DNA of 64,000 bases from Macrolepiota albuminosa (lineage: Eukaryota > Basidiomycota > Agaricomycetes > Agaricales > Agaricaceae). The notes beneath the pieces were generated by a model. That model did no database searches, was not told the origin of the DNA, and worked only from the letters and a program-made list of their open reading frames with translations. The position numbers were made by a program, and so were the translations under genes. The stretch's first letter is position 1. Each line of letters begins with the position of its first letter. The stretch is taken from positions 1,363,826 to 1,427,825 of the forward strand of contig JAMWFC010000116.1 in NCBI GenBank assembly GCA_027475525.1, read 5' to 3'. This document shows positions 10,595 through 19,853 of this stretch, piece by piece.

Positions 10595-11660
10595 TCAGGG
10601 TCGCGGAGGCATCAGCCGGAGCGGGTGATGCGTGTCTGAAACCGGCAGGGGTAGTTCGGCCCTTTGTACTTGTTCCGAGGAATGTTTGGGGGTCGATTGG
10701 GGGCCTTGCGGTCTCGGACGGGTGTGGGTGGTGCATGCGCGGGGGGCGTGGCAGTTGTCTCGGGGGTGTCGGGCGTCAGGTCGTTCTCTAGGGCCCAGAG
10801 GTGCACGGCGGTCAAGAGGTGGTTTTCGGGTCCCAGGAAGGTCATAGTAATCGATGTCGGGGTTCGTGTTGCGCAGCCAGGGTAGTCCCAGCACCATCGG
10901 GGTCGATTCGTGAAGTCGTGTGACTAGGAAGTTGGAGGTGAACTTGTAGTCGTTGTCCAGGGTTACGCGTCCCGAGTGAGACCTCTGAATGGGGCCGGAA
11001 GAGGAGGGGGTGCCGTCAAGGCGTTGCAGGCGGAGGGGCTGGTCGAGGGGGTCGTGGGGGAGGTCGAGAGCGTTGCTGATGAAGACTCCAGTGGCCCCGC
11101 TGTCGATAAGGGCCGATATTGGTCCTGGGGCGCCGTCCAGCCTGGCATTGATGACGAAGGATCGGGACAAGCGGGACTGGAGCCCGGGGGGTGGTGGGGG
11201 CCCGTCCTTCGGAGTGGGGGATGTCGAAGGGGAGTTGCTGGTCATCGGGCGTCGGGCCCCGGGTCAGGCAAAGGGTGAGATGTCGCCAATCGATGCGGGG
11301 GTTGGTGTCTCGGAGCCACGGGAGCCCTAGGACCAGGGGTGCAGAAGGGTGGAGTTTGGTTATCAACATCCGGAGGGTGTGAGTCTGTCCGTTGGCGAAA
11401 GTAACGGGCATACGCACGAAGTGAGTGATGTCCCCCACCGTAGAGGTGTCTCCGTTGAAGAGGCAGAGCCGTACCGGGACCGGGAGTCGCTGAGCGGGTT
11501 CCGGGGCGAAGGTAGACCATGCTTCATCGATGAAGTTGTCGGTGGCACCACTGTTGACGAGGGTGTTGAGGGGAGTTCCGGAGAGGGTGAGGCGGGTTTT
11601 GAGGAGGAGGGAGTGCGAAGAGTGGGAGGGTAGATAAGCCGTGAGGGTGTCCTGTATGAG
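10595..11660 (-). pseudogene. Two tandem retropepsin-like protease domains
   Basis: Domain 1 (about 11,560-11,290) has LVNSGATDNFIDEA, then HTLRMLITKLHPSAPLVLGL and PWLRDTNPRIDW. Domain 2 (about 11,130-10,850) has ALIDSGATGVFISNAL, then TSNFLVTRLHESTPMVLGL and PWLRNTNPDIDY. Both have the retropepsin order of a D-S/T-G flap start and a late hydrophobic-Gly stretch. Domain 1 has lost its catalytic Asp (NSG), by a G to A change in a CpG. Domain 2 keeps DSG. The domains are in different frames today. Ty3/Gypsy elements normally carry one protease domain, so this is a duplication or a fusion of two element ends. Confidence 0.75.
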
Positions 11661-11700
11661 TGTCGTAGAGCAAAGATGTGAGACCGGGGCGGAGAAGACA

Positions 11701-11854
11701 TCGGGGTCGATTCCGCGATTTAGGGCGTCTTCCGGGTCTAAATCGCTGGGTCATTTTCCGAATACTCGTAGGTGGCGTCGGGGTCGATTCCGCGATTTAG
11801 GGCGTCTTCCGGGTCTAAATCGCTGGGTCATTTTCCGAATACTCGTAGGTGGCG
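11701..11854. repeat. 77-bp tandem duplication 5
   Basis: Lies between the gag zinc knuckle and protease domain 1 and shifts the frame there. Confidence 0.9.
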
Positions 11855-11895
11855 TCCTCCCTTCGAAGGTCCAGGTGGCACGTCCCATGACCTGT

Positions 11896-12048
11896 CGTTT
11901 GGGGCACTCGGAGATGAAATGGTCTTTCTCACCACAGAGTATGCAGACACCCTCCCTTCTCCGTTGTTCCTGCGTTTGGGGCACTCGGAGATGAAATGGT
12001 CTTTCTCACCACAGAGTATGCAGACACCCTCCCTCTCCGTTGTTCCTG
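11896..12048. repeat. 77-bp tandem duplication 6, one base different
   Basis: The period is 77, but the second copy lacks one T of a CCCTTCTC/CCCTCTC run. It is the only locus where I see the two copies differ. It duplicates the gag zinc knuckle. Confidence 0.85.
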
Positions 12049-12922
12049 TACATCCGTCAGGACTTCGATCCAGGGTCGTCCCTTCTTTTGAAGCCGGTTG
12101 GTCCGGAGGGCCTCCTCGTCCTGTTCGTCGTCGCAGTCAAAGTCTTCGGGATCTTCTGGGGGTTCCTTGGGGCTTAGCGCGTCACCCGGGTCATGGGCGG
12201 CCACGGCAGCGTTGAGTTGGGCCTGGGGGCGGACGCCGCTGCTGGGGTTAGCGTTGGGCAGGCCGCGACTCACCGGGGGCCAGCCACCAGAGAACACGGG
12301 CGGACCGGAGTTCCGACTTTGGAGGTTGGGGGCTTTGCCAGAGGGCCAAGGGGGTCCTCCTCTAGGGTTCCAGGGGGGTCGGGAATTTGAATACTCGTTG
12401 TGGTCTTCCCAGTAGTGTTGGTTGATCTGCATGATGAGGGCCTTGTACCCGTCGTAGGAGGGTTGTTTCGGGGCGAGTTGGAGGACGTCCTTGATGCGTT
12501 GTGGCAGGGCGCGGCGGAGGGCGTACCGGAGGGCACTGTAGTTCCAACCTGTTTTGTAAGCTTCCTTCTCAAAATGTACGATAAAGGTGGTGAAACGTTC
12601 TTTGGAGCGCATCCGGAGGTTGAAGAGGTTGTCCTCGGCCTCGGCCACAGTGTTGTAGATCCCGAACTTCCCGGAAAACTCGTCGACAAAGGCCTGCCAG
12701 CGAGCGAGTGCCAGGTTGTTGGGGTCGAACTGGATGAGGGCCGTGTAGTGATCGAAGGCGATCTCCTGGAGGTACGATGCAGCAAAGGCCACCCGGGAGC
12801 TGTCAACCTGAAACGTGAGCGGCTTTGCCTGGAATGTATTGAGACACTGAGTGAGGAAGGTACGCCATTTTCAGGGGTCCCAGCCCGTGAAAGCGTCGGG
12901 CTTTTGAATGTCCAGTTGTCCT

Positions 12923-13076
12923 TCGCGGGCGAGGGCGTCGCGAGCGTTGTCCGGTCCGGCAGCGTTGCGGGGAGGGGGGCCAGCATTGTAATAGTAGTAT
13001 CGCGGGCGAGGGCGTCGCGAGCGTTGTCCGGTCCGGCAGCGTTGCGGGGAGGGGGGCCAGCATTGTAATAGTAGTA
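12923..13076. repeat. 77-bp tandem duplication 7
   Basis: In the gag linker just upstream of the capsid-like domain. Confidence 0.9.
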
Positions 13077-13782
13077 GTAGTGATTACCCCCCCCTCCTTG
13101 AGGAGGAAAAGCACCAAGGGCGGGACCCCACCTGCCTGGAGGGCCTCCTCTGGGTGGCTCACCTGGGGGTCCATGCCCGGGGGGTCCGTTATCCCAGGGG
13201 GGTTCGTTCCTGCCGGGGGGAGGCCCAGGTCTCCACGCGGGGGGTGGTGGAGGTGGGGGTCCTGGGGGTCGTCCTCGAGGTTCAGCTGGGGGTGGCGGAG
13301 GTGGTCGGGGAGGGTTCGGCGGTGTCAGGTCGGGCAGAGGGGGGTCGGGTGCTGGGTCGGGTGCCGGGTTGCGCGGGGGACGTTCAACCCGGGAGGGTCG
13401 TGCTTGCATCGGGGGTTGCGGGAGGTTTCGTAGGTCGAAGTGGGGTGGCGGATCGTGGCGGAAGTTGCGTTCTGGAGGGACCAGGGCTGACGTAGGAGGC
13501 GATACCGGGACAGGCGCGGGCGCAGGACGTGATTTGTTGTTGCCACATGTGAGCTCGTCGATGTAGCACAGCATGTCATCCGTGCTAGGGGTGTCCGCGC
13601 GGGGTCTACCGGGGTTCGCCGGGGCCGGGGGTCAGGCGTTGTCTGTTTGCGGGAGGGGTTCCAGGGGTCTTTGGGGCTGTCCCCAGGTCTTGAATGTACT
13701 AGAAATGGAGTTAGCCCTGCGGCGAGTGGACAAGCCTACCGTGTGGGCAGCGGGTTGATCGAAGAGGCCTCCCATCAGGTTG

Positions 13783-13936
13783 AGGGACCGCAATATGGCC
13801 GAGGTGTTTTGTTGCTCTTCCCGTTGTCGTTGTTCCAGAGTGGGGTCCGTGGGGGCTGTAGGGACCGCAATATGGCCGAGGTGTTTTGTTGCTCTTCCCG
13901 TTGTCGTTGTTCCAGAGTGGGGTCCGTGGGGGCTGT
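13783..13936. repeat. 77-bp tandem duplication 8
   Basis: In the N-terminal third of gag. Confidence 0.9.
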
Positions 13937-14796
13937 TGGGGCTGCCGGGGCCGGCTCCGGGGGTTCCCGTCGAACGTGAATCAAGCGACCTGGGTCCGCG
14001 GGGTCGTTGAGAGGTCGAGGGGAAGGGGACACGTGGACTTCGTCGAGTAGCTGCTGCAATTCTTCTCGGAGGATTGTATTGCGCCTATACTTTACCATAG
14101 TTTGCTCTGGGAGTTCTCCTCACGTGAGGCGGTCCCCAAATTTGACCAAGCAATGAGCCTATTCTTCTGGAGTGCCTTCGAAATCGTCGTGCCCAAATTC
14201 TGTGAGCAGCGCCCTTGTTCGTTGAGTGAAGTCCTCCAGCGTAATCCTGAGTGAGCGGAGTACTTCGTCCTGTTGCCGTTTATACTCCTCAAGGCGTCGT
14301 CGTCCCATTGGTGAGGGAGGGGTTCGAGTGGGTGGAGCGGCAGCCGGGTAGTGACAAAGGGGGTAGTCGAGGTAGGGGGTCCTCGGGGTTCTCGGGGCTG
14401 GGGGACGGGGCGCTGGTAGCCGTAGTAGGGGGTGGGTGCAAAGGGGCCCTCGCTGGGGGGGATTGGGCAAGGTCCACTGGGTACTGGTGGGGTCTCCAGC
14501 AGGCCTCCGGAGATGCTCCGGTACGATGGGACCTCCACGGGTCGTGCCATGGCTAAGTTGGGCAGAGGGGCCCAGCTGGCTGAGGGCCCCAGATCATAGA
14601 GAGATGGGTCGGGGGCCCAGTGGCGGTGGAGGTAGGGAGGTTCGTACGGGAGGGGTGGATAGACGGGGTGGGGGGTCTGTGCGGAGTAATGCTCAGGTAC
14701 CGGGCACCCATAGAGGTCGGTCTGGTAGCCCGTGGGGTAGTAAGTGTGAGTATACGTAGCCATCAAGAATGGTGTAAGGAGGGAGTCTTGATATTA

Positions 14797-15668
14797 TGTC
14801 AGGTTCCGCTAAGTCAGGGGCTTTCCAGGAAAGCAATCGCCCTTACAATGCGGACTTGACCCACGGATACTTGGGTGTCTGGAACTCTGGGGCTAGGACT
14901 CCGGGGTTCAAGATGTGGACAGGGGAATCCCGGGAGAGGGGACTTAGTCCGGGGATTTTTGGGTGGTGGGTAGCTAAGGAGTTTGGGTGGGGGTCGAGTC
15001 GTGAACCGGAGGTTCTAAGACGAGACCAAGTTAGTAAATTAGAGTCGCGAAGTGCGTACCAGTCTTAGAGCACGCGAATATCCAAGCGTGCCAGTCAAGC
15101 GTGCCAGTCAATGCGTACCAATAAAATAGAGGGCACGCAACAATCCAAGTAATGCAAGTAACAGTGTATGTAATATCAAGACTGGCGAATACAACAGGGA
15201 GCTATGCTATAAGTACTACGGGACCGGGTCTCGGAGTTCAGTGTATGTAATATCAAGACTGGCGAATACAACAGGGAGCTATGCTATAAGTACTACGGGA
15301 CCGGGTCTCGGAGTTCTGGGGTGTCTGGAATGGGTTCCGGGGGTCATTGAGTAGCGGCAGGGGTTGTATACCAGGATCGCGCGTGTGGGGCGCGCATCAA
15401 TTGGCGTGGAGGGAGCCGTGATGCGTGATGCATGATGGCTGGGAATGAGTCGCGTGATCTGATCGCTGATCAGGGCCGGTGGCGGCTGATGGCAGTGTCG
15501 GCGATCGTGACGGCGGGGCGTGTCTTGTGGGGTCGGAGGGAGGGTCCCGGATGGTGTCCCGGGGTGGGCCCGGAGGGGAGGGGTCGTGACACAGAGTGCT
15601 CTTGTGGGGTCGGAGGGAGGGTCCCGGATGGTGTCCCGGGGTGGGCCCGGAGGGGAGGGGTCGTGACA
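14797..15668 (-). repeat. LTR-c, 5' LTR of the main Gypsy element
   Basis: TGTCA...TGACA termini; about 718 bp without the two 77-bp duplications (15,162 and 15,523). The gag start codon lies 31 nt downstream. Its outer side abuts gag sequence of another copy, so the main element sits in a sister element. Confidence 0.8.
15162..15315. repeat. 77-bp tandem duplication 9
   Basis: Inside LTR-c. Confidence 0.9.
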
Positions 15669-15676
15669 CAGAGTGC
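15523..15676. repeat. 77-bp tandem duplication 10
   Basis: Spans the outer end of LTR-c, so the LTR terminus and 8 bases of flank appear twice. Confidence 0.9.
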
Positions 15677-16255
15677 TGCGAAGTCGTCATGTCTGAATTC
15701 TGTGAGTAGCGCCCTTGCCCGTTGCGTGAAGTCCTCCAGCAAGATCCTGAGCGAGCGGAGCACTTTGTCCTGTTGCCATTTGTAGTCCTCAAGGCATTGT
15801 CGTCCCATTGGCAAGGGAGAGGTCTGAGCGGGTGGGGTGGCGGTCGGGTAGTGTCGAGGGGGATAGTCGTAGTTGGGGGGTCCCTGGGGTTGGGAGGCAG
15901 GACGCTGATAACCGTAATAGGGGGTGGGTGCAAAGGGGCCCTTGCTGGGGAGAATTGGGCGAGGTCCACTGGGAATGGGTGGGGTCTTCGGCAGGCCCCC
16001 AGGGATGCTCCGATACAAGGGAACCTCCATGGGTTGTGCCATAGCTAGGTTGAGTGGAGGGGCCCAGCTGACTGAGGGCCCCAGATCATAGAGAGATGGG
16101 TCAGGGGCCCAGTGGCGGTGGAAATACTGGGGTTTGTATGGGAGAGGTGGATAGGCGGGGCGGGGAGTCTGTGCAGAGTAGTGATCGGGGACCGGGCATC
16201 CGTAAGGGTCAGTCTGGTAGCCCGTGGGGCAGTAGGTATGAGTATACGTAGCCAT
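15669..16255 (-). pseudogene. Gypsy gag 5' fragment (right sister copy)
   Basis: Starts at 16,255 (MATYTHTYCPTGYQTDPYG) just inside LTR-d. It runs through the coiled segment ending LLEDFTQRARALLTEF and is cut by LTR-c at the same gag position at which LTR-a cuts the left copy. Its continuation may be the fragment at 3,425-4,112, which would make this the host element of the nest. Confidence 0.7.
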
Positions 16256-16288
16256 TAAGAATGGTGTAAGAAGGAAGTCTTGATATTA

Positions 16289-17096
16289 TATCAGGTTCTG
16301 CTGAGTCAGGGGCTTTCCGGGAAAGCAACACCCTTACAAGGCGGACTTGATCTATGGATACTCGGGTGTCTGGAACTCTGGGGCTAGGACTCCGGGGTTC
16401 AAGATGTGGTCGGGGGTAGTCTCGGAAGTGGGGACTTGGTCCGGGGGTTTTGGGTTTTGGGTAGTTGAGGGTTGGGTGGGGGTCGAGTCATGAACCGGGG
16501 GTTATAAGATGAGACCGGGTTAACAAATTATAAGTCGTGAAGTGCGTACCAAACTTAAAGCACACGATTATTCAAGCGTGCCAGTCAAAGCGTGCCAGTC
16601 AATGTGTACCAGTCAAGCAGAGGGCATGCAACAATTCAAGTTAATATCAAGACTAGCGAATACAACAGGGAACTACGCTATAAGTACTACGGGACTGGGT
16701 CTCAGGGTTCCAGGGTGTCTGGGATGGGTTCTGGAAGTCATTGAGTAGCGGGCAGGGACTGTATACTTGGATCGCGCGTGTGGGGCACACGATCAATTGG
16801 CCCGGAGGGAGCTGTGATGCGCGATGCGTGATGGCCGGAAGCAAGTCGTGTGATCCAATCATTGATTGGGGTGGTGGCAGCTGATGGCAGCCCTTGATGC
16901 GCGCGTGATGGCCGGAAGCAAGTCGTGTGATCCAATCATTGATTGGGGTGGTGGCAGCTGATGGCAGCCCTTGATGCGCATGATGGTGGTGTCAGTAGTC
17001 ATGATGGCGGGGCACATCCTGTGGGGTCGGAAGGAGGGTCCCGGATGGTGTTCTGGGGGTGTCCCGGGGTGGATCCAGAGGGGAGGGGTTGTGACA
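16289..17096 (-). repeat. LTR-d, 5' LTR of the outer Gypsy copy
   Basis: About 731 bp after removing the duplication at 16,826. The terminus is TATCA on one side (G to A relative to the other copies) and TGACA on the other. It marks the right border of the Gypsy nest. Confidence 0.75.
16826..16979. repeat. 77-bp tandem duplication 11
   Basis: Inside LTR-d. Confidence 0.9.
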
Positions 17097-17919
17097 GCCA
17101 GGACCTACAAACAGAGGACAAAATGGAGAATTGCCTCCCAACTTTGATGTTGTTGGGCCTTGCCAATGACAATGAGGTCAGTGATTATGGAATGAGTGCT
17201 GAAGACACACTCTCAGAGAGTGAGACACATGCTCAGAAAAACTTACAGTTGAATTGTAACAGCAAATCTGCTATGAGAAAGAAGGCTGCTATAACCAAAC
17301 ACATAAAAATAGATAGAGACCAGCAGGAGCAGGCAGTAATGTTGAACATTTGAACTTCTTTTTTGGCAGTGCTCTGAATCACAATTTTTACTAGAACATA
17401 AAACAAGGTATCATCATATCTCAATCCTCTTGACAAAAACTGCACTCTGTAGGTTCCCTATAAGCCCACAGGAAGCCCACAAGCTGTTAGCACTTGCAGA
17501 GAACAAAATAAAGGCAATGTTGATTTGTATCAAAGCCTATTACCTCCTTTGTAAATTTTAACACATTTCCCTCAACTATAGCCATCCCTGGAGAGACTGC
17601 ACTATGGAGTTGGTGTGTGGTGTGGACTTTGAGCAGATCTCACTGCCCTTCAACCTCCATGACCAACACATAGATCTGGCAGTCATGCCTACTTTGGAGG
17701 GGTATCTATAATGAGAGGGATGGGGGAACAAACCTGTGTTTACACTCACTGGGTTTGACTTGGCAGACATCTGTCATGCCTTCATATTCAATAGATTAGC
17801 ATAAAATATGCTGTACTTTTTGCAACCTGAGATGATGAATGCAGTCCTTGGCATTGCCATGGACTTTGCATTTTGCATCTACTTACAAACATTTATGAGG
17901 CATGCAATTACTCAAGGTG
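17097..17919 (+). pseudogene. AT-rich relic of an unrecognised coding element, left part
   Basis: Composition changes sharply from the GC-rich Gypsy DNA. Fragments read like protein on the plus strand (GVDFEQISLPFNLHDQHI near 17,620; FTLTGFDLADICHAF near 17,745) but in different frames with several stops. The reading resumes after the Copia insertion at 24,304, because the TTTCA target site is continuous between the two halves. No family is recognised. Confidence 0.4.
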
Positions 17920-17924
17920 TTTCA
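17920..17924. repeat. Copia target-site duplication, left copy (TTTCA)
   Basis: Identical to 24,299-24,303 on the far side of the element. Confidence 0.85.
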
Positions 17925-18235
17925 TATAAGACCAGTTTGAAATACTACGAAACAGTTAAAGAATCCTACGAAACAGTTAAAGAATCCTCAGTGAATCATC
18001 TAGATGGTAGATGACAACTAGTTTTAATCATACCTACGAAACAGTTAAAGACTGTTCAGTAATGTACAATTAGTAAAGAAACAATGTATAGTACAACCGA
18101 ATACTTACATCCTCAGTGAATCGTCTAGATGGTAGATGACAACTGAGGATGTAATATCATATGACTTCGCACTTAAACCCCAAATCACATGATCACGTAG
18201 TCCAACTGACTCAATAGAATAGCAACCGTCTAACA
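17925..18235 (-). repeat. Copia 3' LTR (311 bp)
   Basis: Identical to 23,988-24,298 except for one base that I can see (A/G in the GAATCRTCTAG context). On the minus strand it runs TGTTAGACGG to GGTCTTATA. It contains a short internal tandem repeat of TACGAAACAGTTAAAGAATCC. Confidence 0.9.
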
Positions 18236-18276
18236 CAACCCCATCAGTGACGAAGTGATCAAGATAAAGGAAAAAT

Positions 18277-19840
18277 TCATGAGTCTTGAGAGAAAGATAC
18301 GATACCCAAAGCTTTCACAAATTTGTAATGGAGGTCCTTTCCTAGCGGTTTCATAAAAATATCCGCAATCATCTCAGAAGTCAGTATCCAAGATGATGTG
18401 AACGAACCACTGCGAAGATGTTGACGTATAAAGTGGTAGCAAATGTCGATATGTTTGGATCGTGTATTTGTTGAGTCCGAATTTGCAATGTCGAGGGCAC
18501 TTTTATTGTCGCAGAAAATCGGGAAGGGACGAGGAATCGGAAGATCCAAGGAGGTCATGAAGTACCGAATGGCAAGGGCTTCTCGCATAGCATGAGCTAT
18601 CGACATGTACTCAGCCTCTGTCGAAGAAAGGGCCACAGTTCGTTGTTTGACGGACGACCAAGAAACAAGACTGGAAAAAATAAAGAACGCATAACCCGAA
18701 ACACTTCTGCGATCCGTAGAGTCAGAGGCCCAGTCTGCGTCGACTGTACCAAAATCCATCAGAAGTATCATGCGAACTGGTGGGTTTTGCGGCGATCTCG
18801 AAAAATTGTACTCAATTGCGTAGTTTCGTGTTCCAGAGAGATAACGTAGAACTCTTTTGGCCGCTAGTAAGTGCTTTCTAGTGGGATTCGAGTTGTGTTG
18901 TCCCAGCGACATGGCTGTGAACGCAAGATCTGGTCTTGTACACAAGCTAAGATACAGTATCGATCCAACAAGGCGCTGGAAGTGTGGTTTTACGTCGTCG
19001 TCGGCTATTTCTGGTAACACATTCGGTGGAGGGTCAGGTAGGTCTTCGATTTTTCCTGCTATGGGAAGTGACAAAGGTGCCACGTCGAGTAGATGATATG
19101 TCGTTAAAAGATCAAGTATGTAGCCTTTCTGTGATATCCATAGTTTCTTTTGCGATCGGTCTCTGGTGATTTGGATTCCAAGGTAAAGGTCTGTCATTCC
19201 CGAATCTTTTACTTCAAATCGTTTCCTCATTTGTTTGATTATCCAGTCGTATAGAGCCTTCGAGTTAGTCGCGTTGAGTCCATCGTCGACGTGAAGGCAT
19301 ATGATAATGAATAATTCCTGACCGTTATCGAGTAATGGGATGGATTCGTCGGGGGGTTTCGAAAAACGACCATAAAATACCGCATGATCGACACCGCATC
19401 TTACTAAACCATAAGATTCAAGCTCCTCTCTGATGACTTCGTACCACTCGTGTGATGCTTATTTCAGACCGTAGAGAGCACGAAGAACTCTGTTCACCGT
19501 TGTCGGAGTCTCATTCGGAAATCCAGGTATTTGTTTACAGTAGATTTCTTGAGACAAGGGGGCATTAAGAAAAGCGGTCTTCACATCAAACGTAAAAAGG
19601 TCCAAATCGTACATCGCAGCATAAGCTAAAACGATTCGGATGCTCATCATTTTCGCCACCGGTGCGTAAGTCGTCCCGTAATCTTCCGGGCGTTGGCTGA
19701 AGCCCTGTGCTACGAGTCGTGCCTTCTCCATGCCACCGGTGCGTAAGTCGTCCCGTAATCTTCCGGGCGTTGGCTGAAGCCCTGTGCTACGAGTCGTGCC
19801 TTCTCCATTCCCCGAATGATTGACCCGTCAGGATTGAACT
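18277..19840 (-). pseudogene. Copia reverse transcriptase and RNase H
   Basis: After a TGA (AIGVC-stop-VYAHKFNPDG, normally Trp), RT runs ARLVAQGFSQRPEDYGTTYA, then DLFTFDVKTAFLNAPLSQEI with the first catalytic Asp. A TAA stands in place of Gln in ALYGLK-stop-ASHEWYEV. The catalytic box is LHVDDGL, intact. RNase H has DADWASDSTDRRSVSGY, LSSTEAEYMSIAHAM and CDNKSALDIANSD, and ends at 18,277. Both stops are C:G to T:A changes. The duplication at 19,655 lies in the RT N-terminus. Confidence 0.88.
19655..19808. repeat. 77-bp tandem duplication 12
   Basis: Within the Copia RT N-terminal region; removing it joins GSIIRGMEKARLVAQG to the downstream frame. Confidence 0.9.
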
Positions 19841-19853
19841 TGTGCGCATAGAC

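Larger units (their letters stand above)
11751..14766 (-). pseudogene. Gypsy gag polyprotein, frameshifted
   Basis: Starts at 14,766 with MMATYTHTYYPTGYQTD, 31 nt inside LTR-c. An N-terminal Pro/Tyr-rich domain is followed by a coiled segment (RRLEEYKRQQDEVLRSLR), a long Pro/Gly-rich linker (about 13,400-13,080), and the capsid-like retrotransposon gag domain (AASYLQEIAFDHYTALIQFD, LALARWQAFVDEFSGKFG, about 12,790-12,400). A CCHC knuckle, CILCGEKDHFISECPK, follows near 11,960. It is split over three frames, partly by the duplications at 11,701, 11,896, 12,923 and 13,783. Gag binds the element RNA and forms the particle. Confidence 0.8.
5456..15668 (-). mobile_element. Ty3/Gypsy chromovirus, nearly full length, inactivated
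   Basis: Read on the minus strand: LTR-c (15,668-14,797), gag (14,766-11,751), tandem aspartic protease domains (about 11,660-10,600), reverse transcriptase (10,283-9,717), RNase H (to about 9,060), integrase (9,019-8,092), chromodomain (about 7,520-7,420), an opposite-strand gene (to 6,300) and LTR-b. The order PR-RT-RH-IN-chromodomain defines a chromovirus. It is dead: there are many stops and frameshifts, and acidic catalytic residues are replaced in protease, RT and integrase. Eight 77-bp duplications add artificial frameshifts. It is embedded in gag of a sister copy on the right side (15,669-16,255). Confidence 0.85.

Noticed and set aside
17940..18010. A CRISPR-like or satellite array (TACGAAACAGTTAAAG repeats)
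   Set aside because: Only two adjacent units plus one further copy inside each Copia LTR, and both LTRs carry the same arrangement.
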